Assembly: GCA_016716085.1 (NCBI GenBank)
Contig: JADJWY010000001.1
Coordinates: 62,001 to 126,000, forward strand
Direction of reading: 5' to 3'
DNA: 64,000 nt
From: Hahellaceae bacterium
GTDB lineage: Bacteria; Pseudomonadota; Gammaproteobacteria; Pseudomonadales; Oleiphilaceae
Part shown: one piece after another, positions 60,099 to 64,000 of the stretch
Layout of the letters: the number at the start of each line of letters is the position of its first letter
Position numbering within the stretch: the stretch's first letter is position 1
Translations under genes and position numbers: made by a program
The notes under the pieces: generated by a model
Seen by the model: only the letters and a program-made list of their open reading frames with translations
Databases searched by the model: none
What the model was told of the DNA's origin: nothing

Positions 60099-61013
60099 AG
60101 CGGTCTGCAGACGCGCTGACGAGAACAATCGCATCAACATTCCGGTCGAGGCACCCAAACCTGCGCCACTGACATGGGCGACATAGTTGGTTATTGACTC
60201 ACTGCCTTGATGCTGCATTTCGTAGAGATCCCAGCCAACAAACCACACTGCGATGACGATAGCCGGCACGTGAAAAATCCGAATAATCAGCAAAAACCAG
60301 AAGAAACAGCGGATACGCGCTCGCGGTAGCATGACCGCCAGCGCTGCCACATTCGCCATCACGACGCCTGACAGTCCAATCGTCGGCCGCGCCTCGTCCA
60401 GCGACAGGGTCGCATAGGTGTAAGCCAGACTGGTGGCGACAATGCTGATGAGTATAAACAAGGCAAAGCGCAGGTAGCCCAGCACCAACTCCACCGAGGC
60501 CGCAAATATATAGAAAAACAGGAGATTCCCCATCAGGTGTTCCAGACTTCCATGCGAAAACGTGGAACTCACCATCGTCCACAAATCCGGGTTTTTCGGA
60601 TCGTAGGCCAATTTATCCGTCAGCGATGCCGGGACCCGACTTTCAAAACGCTGATAAGTCTCCAGCAGATGGCCGTACTGATAGTCCCGGTCATCCTGCG
60701 GATTCAGGAAAATACCCAGCAAGGGTGCGCTGTCGATCAAGGCGGATATCGCGGCATCCGGCGCGCCACTTTCACGAATATCGAGAAACACGCCAGGACA
60801 GTGTCCGCCGCCGTTCACGGCAGCAAGATTTTTCAGAACGATCCAATCACCGCGGTCGAGATCTTTGCTACAGAACGCCGCCAACGCCTCAAAATAGTGC
60901 TGGTCGTTTTGCAACTGCTTCCAGAACACCATCATGCACACCAGGCAGATGGCCCCGGTAAACAGGGGGATACCGCGCGTGCGCGCATCCATCTTATAGG
61001 GAAGGAAAATCAT
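60090..61013 (-). CDS. Rhomboid-family intramembrane serine protease
   Basis: A 307-residue membrane protein. After an N-terminal membrane segment and a ~120-residue soluble loop comes a six-helix rhomboid core: FSHGSLEHLMGNLLFFYIF, catalytic Ser in IGLSGVVMANVAAL (about residue 213) and catalytic His in NYVAHVSGAGLGA (about 277). It should cleave membrane-spanning substrates. The ATG overlaps the stop of the LysR gene (ACATGA), so both may be co-transcribed. Confidence 0.88.
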   Translation of the reverse strand: MIFLPYKMDARTRGIPLFTGAICLVCMMVFWKQLQNDQHYFEALAAFCSKDLDRGDWIVLKNLAAVNGGGHCPGVFLDIRESGAPDAAISALIDSAPLLGIFLNPQDDRDYQYGHLLETYQRFESRVPASLTDKLAYDPKNPDLWTMVSSTFSHGSLEHLMGNLLFFYIFAASVELVLGYLRFALFILISIVATSLAYTYATLSLDEARPTIGLSGVVMANVAALAVMLPRARIRCFFWFLLIIRIFHVPAIVIAVWFVGWDLYEMQHQGSESITNYVAHVSGAGLGASTGMLMRLFSSARLQTASK

Positions 61014-61909
61014 GTACGCCTAATTTTTTCTTTCAGAAAATCAATCATAACCCGCACCTTCTTTGGCAGAAATTCCCGACTGGGGTAAATCAGCCAGGCG
61101 CCGGTATCAAACATAGTGGCAGCCACTGAATAGCTCGGGAACAGATCAAGCAACCGACCTGCCGCAATGTCTTCATCGACCAACCAATCCGGCAGTAAGG
61201 CAGGCCCAATTCCAGCGAGCGCGGCCACCTGCACTGACGCCGCTGGAGAGAGCACCAGATCACCCTCAATGGGCACCTCGGTCATATTGCCCATGTTATC
61301 TCTAAAAACCCATCGACGCTGATAAGCGCGCACCGCCAACAGCACGCAGCGATGGGCTGTTAAGTCGGAAGGCTTAACCAGGGCGGGCGAACGCCCCAGA
61401 TAATCCGGACTGGCGACCACGCGATAGCGTGTCTTCATCAATTGGGTTGCGACGTAGTTACCTTCGATCTGAGGCGACAGGCGAATCGCCAGGTCGATCC
61501 GTTCGGCGACCAAATCCACATTGTCATCCGTGAACAGCCCTTCCACCCGGAGTTCCGGGTAGCGTTCGCGGAATTCGGCAAGCAAAGGCACGATGCACCG
61601 CAAACCAAAAGTCGCCGATGCGGTCAGCCTCAGGGTTCCGCGCGGTGAATCCACGCTCGCATGGGCATACTCCTGAGCCCGATTCAGTTCATCAAGTATG
61701 GGTTCAATTCCCGCCAGATAACGTTCACCGGCCTCGGTCAGGGCGAGTTTCCGCGTTGTGCGCTGGAAAAGACGCAGGCCCAGCGCCACTTCAAGATCCG
61801 CAATTGTGCGGGAGACCGACGACGGATCCAGATTTCGTTCGCGTGCGGTCGCCGCAAAACTTCCACGATAGGCCACATCAACAAATAAGGTAAGCCATTC
61901 AAGATTCAT
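61010..61909 (-). CDS. LysR-family regulator
   Basis: A 299-residue regulator. HTH at about 1-60: MNLEWLTLFVDVAYRGSFAATARERNLDPSSVSRTIADLEVALGLRLFQRTTRKL. Substrate-binding domain: ATFGLRCIVPLLAEFRERYPELRVEGLF. The ATG at 61909 is chosen because LysR proteins start right at this helix; the ATG at 61939 adds 10 residues. Divergent from the beta-hydroxyacid dehydrogenase gene with an inverted repeat between. Confidence 0.9.
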   Translation of the reverse strand: MNLEWLTLFVDVAYRGSFAATARERNLDPSSVSRTIADLEVALGLRLFQRTTRKLALTEAGERYLAGIEPILDELNRAQEYAHASVDSPRGTLRLTASATFGLRCIVPLLAEFRERYPELRVEGLFTDDNVDLVAERIDLAIRLSPQIEGNYVATQLMKTRYRVVASPDYLGRSPALVKPSDLTAHRCVLLAVRAYQRRWVFRDNMGNMTEVPIEGDLVLSPAASVQVAALAGIGPALLPDWLVDEDIAAGRLLDLFPSYSVAATMFDTGAWLIYPSREFLPKKVRVMIDFLKEKIRRT

Positions 61910-61948
61910 TCGTGCATATTCCGCATGAGCATACTGCATTAAATCAAA

Positions 61949-61975
61949 TTTATCCGTCTATTTCACATGGATAAA
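61949..61975. promoter_or_regulatory. LysR-type inverted repeat in the divergent gap
   Basis: TTTATCC (61949-61955) and GGATAAA (61969-61975) are exact inverted 7-bp arms around 13 bases. The position, midway between the two start codons, and the size are typical of a LysR binding site. Confidence 0.55.
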
Positions 61976-62018
61976 GTGAAACCGTCAGCCAGTATTCGGC
62001 CGGCGTAAAGGAGACCAC

Positions 62019-62888
62019 ATGATCAAACATATTGCTTTTCTCGGACTGGGTGCCATGGGCTCCCGCATGGTCAGACATCTGTGTGACGCAGGCTATCAGG
62101 TCTCGGTTTGGAATCGAGACCCAAGCAAAGCTAACGCCCTAAAAGCAGTTGGGGCTTTAGCTGCCGCTTCACCACGCAAGGCAGCAGAAGGTGCTGATTT
62201 AGTGTTTTCCATGGTGAGGGATGACGACGCCTCCCGCTCGGTCTGGACAGACTTCAGCGACGGTGCCTTATTGGGACTGGCACCCGGCGCGATGGCGATC
62301 GAGTGTTCTACCCTCAGCCTGGGATGGACTCAAGCCCTGGCCCGTTTTGCACAACAGGCTGGGGTCAGGTTTGCCGAGGCCCCCGTCCTCGGATCGCGCC
62401 CCCAGGCGGAGAGTGCTCAGCTGATTTTCCTCGTCGGCAGTGAGTCGAGTCTGCTGCAGGAACTGACCCCAGTTTTGCAAACGATGGGCCGTCAGGTTCT
62501 TCATGCTGGCCCCATTGGGACGGGCATGGCGATGAAATTGGCCTTGAACACGCTCTTCAGTGTTCAAGTGGCTGCATTGGCCGAAATGTGGTCTATGCTC
62601 AGCTGCGCGGGTGTTGCGCCAGACACCGCCCTTGCTATTTTTAATGAGGTACCGGTGGTCAGTCCAGCGGCCCGAGGTGCCGCGCAGTCAATGTTGTCGG
62701 GAAGTTTTGCTCCCCAGTTTCCTGTAGAACTGGTGGAGAAAGACTTATGCTATACCCTTTCCGCCCAACCATCCGGGCAATTTTCACCGATGGCGCAGGC
62801 CGCTCGCTTGGTTTATCAGCGGGCAATTGACGCCGGCTTTGGGGGCGATCACCTGACGCGCGTGATCAGTCTGTATCCAGTGGGTTGA
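62019..62888 (+). CDS. Beta-hydroxyacid dehydrogenase family (NAD(P)-binding)
   Basis: A 289-residue dehydrogenase. Rossmann motif: FLGLGAMGSRMVRHLCDAGYQVSVWNRDPSK (about residue 5). The substrate motif is altered (IECSTLSLGWTQALA), and the catalytic Lys is seen in GTGMAMKLALNTLF (about residue 171). Family members reduce or oxidise 3-hydroxyisobutyrate, tartronate semialdehyde or imines; specificity is unclear. RBS AAAGGAG precedes the ATG. The LysR gene opposite probably controls it. Confidence 0.9.
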   Translation: MIKHIAFLGLGAMGSRMVRHLCDAGYQVSVWNRDPSKANALKAVGALAAASPRKAAEGADLVFSMVRDDDASRSVWTDFSDGALLGLAPGAMAIECSTLSLGWTQALARFAQQAGVRFAEAPVLGSRPQAESAQLIFLVGSESSLLQELTPVLQTMGRQVLHAGPIGTGMAMKLALNTLFSVQVAALAEMWSMLSCAGVAPDTALAIFNEVPVVSPAARGAAQSMLSGSFAPQFPVELVEKDLCYTLSAQPSGQFSPMAQAARLVYQRAIDAGFGGDHLTRVISLYPVG

Positions 62889-62916
62889 TTCTTTTTTCGG
62901 GCTAACTGAGAAAAAA

Positions 62917-62930
62917 TCGATTTCGATCAA
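62917..62930. promoter_or_regulatory. FNR/Anr-type box upstream of pflB
   Basis: TCGAT-TTCG-ATCAA matches the FNR consensus TTGAT-N4-ATCAA at 9 of 10 positions, 76 bp before the pflB start codon. FNR activates pfl in many bacteria when oxygen is low. Pattern only. Confidence 0.55.
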
Positions 62931-63006
62931 AAAACGAAAATCAAAACGTCATCACCGCGTAGTACCATAGCCAGAACGATAAGGCGGCCTGGTAAGGAGA
63001 GAGACC

Positions 63007-64000
63007 ATGAATATGACGCATGCCATGAATCAACCCCATCATGACTTCAACGAATGGGAGGGCTTTTCTCAGGGTAACTGGAATCAGTCTGTCGATGTGC
63101 GTGATTTCATTCTCAGGAATTACACCCCGTATGAGGGCGACGCCGCTTTCTTGTGCGGCGCGACCGCACGAACCCAACAGATCTGGGCGCGAGTGCTTGA
63201 CCTGATGAAACAGGAAAACGCCAAGGAAGGTCCGCTGGACTTTGATCCCAATACCCCATCCAGTATTACCTCTCACCGGCCTGGCTACATCGACAAGGAC
63301 AACGAATTGATAGTGGGTCTTCAGACTGACGCGCCTCTGAAGCGGGCAATTATGCCGCTGGGAGGCCTGAACATGGTGAAGCGGTCCTGTGAGGTCTACG
63401 GCAAGGCTCTAAACCCTCATGTGGAAGAGATTTTTGGCCAGTTCCGCAAGACCCATAACCAAGGCGTATTTGATGTCTATACCCAGGATATTTTTGTCTG
63501 CCGTAAAGCCGGCATCATTACCGGCTTACCGGATGCCTATGGCCGCGGACGCATCATCGGTGATTACCGACGGGTCGCCCTGTATGGAATCGACTGGCTG
63601 ATCGCGACCAAGATTCAGGAAAAGGCAGGCTTGAATCCCGGTGATATTGATAGTCCGGCTATCCGCCTGCTGGAAGAACTGAGCGACCAGATCCGCGCCC
63701 TGGCTCAAATGAAAGAGATGGCCGCGGAATACGGGTATGATCTTTCCAAGCCTGCGCGCAATGCCCACGAGGCGGTGCAGTGGACTTACTTTGCCTACCT
63801 CGCCTCGGTCAAATCCCAGAATGGCGCTGCGATGAGTCTGGGCCGGGTATCGACCTTCCTGGACATCTTTATCGAGCGGGACCTGCAAAAAGGTCTGCTA
63901 ACCGAAGAAGCCGCTCAGGAGTTGATTGATGACCTGGTCATAAAACTGCGCATGATCCGCTTCCTGCGTACACCGGAATATGATGCCCTGTTCTCAGGTG
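63007..64000 (+). CDS. pflB: Pyruvate formate-lyase, N-terminal part (cut by window edge)
   Basis: The glycyl-radical enzyme that splits pyruvate into acetyl-CoA and formate in anaerobic metabolism. The frame from ATG 63007 reads FNEWEGFSQGNWNQSVDVRDFI, RPGYIDKDNELIVGLQTDAPLKRAIMP, VFDVYTQDIFVCRKAGIITGLPDAYGRGRIIGDYRRVALYG, the family pattern. About 331 of ~760 codons are present, so the glycine-radical site is beyond the edge. An RBS AAGGAG precedes it and an FNR-type box lies upstream. Confidence 0.96.
   Translation, partial: MNMTHAMNQPHHDFNEWEGFSQGNWNQSVDVRDFILRNYTPYEGDAAFLCGATARTQQIWARVLDLMKQENAKEGPLDFDPNTPSSITSHRPGYIDKDNELIVGLQTDAPLKRAIMPLGGLNMVKRSCEVYGKALNPHVEEIFGQFRKTHNQGVFDVYTQDIFVCRKAGIITGLPDAYGRGRIIGDYRRVALYGIDWLIATKIQEKAGLNPGDIDSPAIRLLEELSDQIRALAQMKEMAAEYGYDLSKPARNAHEAVQWTYFAYLASVKSQNGAAMSLGRVSTFLDIFIERDLQKGLLTEEAAQELIDDLVIKLRMIRFLRTPEYDALFSG

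Noticed and set aside
62958..62966. GTAGTACC upstream of pflB, like the repeat at 6413
   Set aside because: Only eight bases match and there is no second copy; likely chance.

Overview
The window looks like chromosomal DNA of a gammaproteobacterium, probably an Oceanospirillales/Saccharospirillaceae-type aquatic or soil organism. This is inferred from the gene families: groES-groEL with fxsA, yajQ, several 7TM-DISM, MASE1 and GGDEF/EAL signalling proteins, secreted chitin-degrading enzymes, a long FliD and a TetR-controlled beta-oxidation operon. No rRNA, tRNA, CRISPR array or prophage was seen.

Layout. 1-5.2 kb is housekeeping: groEL (cut by the left edge), groES with a sigma32-type promoter, fxsA, a short-chain dehydrogenase, an alkyltransferase-like protein, an RluA-family pseudouridine synthase, an AmpG-like transporter and yajQ. 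5.3-9.9 kb is signalling: a response regulator with a decayed GGDEF domain, a LuxR-type regulator and a divergent 7TM-DISM hybrid kinase. 10.1-14.0 kb is a secreted-enzyme cluster on the minus strand: a membrane protein with a possible prodomain, a metzincin protease with a ricin lectin domain, and a GH18 chitinase broken in its second chitin-binding module. 14.2-18.0 kb holds a FliT-like gene facing a giant fliD with five 108-residue repeats. 18.2-21.6 kb is accessory: a coupled trio with a nuclease-like first gene, and an Rpn-family nuclease. 21.7-26.7 kb has a Baeyer-Villiger-type monooxygenase with a hydrolase and a divergent PucR/CdaR-like regulator. 26.7-33.3 kb is a gene-decay and insertion zone: a secreted EEP nuclease, a peptidase-S74 pseudogene with an in-frame stop, three toxin-antitoxin pairs with integron-like ends, and a CBM6 gene fused to a transposase fragment.

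33.4-38.9 kb carries an AA10 lytic polysaccharide monooxygenase, a MASE1/CHASE histidine kinase, an RcnB-like protein and an AraC regulator. 39.4-46.7 kb is an island, strikingly AT-rich in its right half: a propeller/di-heme cytochrome, an unknown membrane protein, a LuxR-type regulator and a DoxX-like membrane protein whose mature N-terminus is predicted to be histidine. 46.7-54.3 kb is a seven-gene fatty-acid beta-oxidation operon opposite its TetR regulator, with two matching operators between them. 55.2-60.1 kb holds a LysR regulator, then a PAS histidine kinase coupled to a REC-PAS-GGDEF-EAL protein. The right end has a rhomboid protease, a LysR regulator divergent from a beta-hydroxyacid dehydrogenase, and pflB (cut by the edge) behind an FNR-type box.

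How they work together. The chitinase, the LPMO and the broken CBM6 gene suggest an ancestral chitin-use programme. The LPMO and the CBM6 gene still share an almost identical 49-bp promoter element at the same distance from their start codons. The beta-oxidation operon contains every catalytic step: acyl-CoA dehydrogenase, hydratase, 3-hydroxyacyl-CoA dehydrogenase and thiolase.
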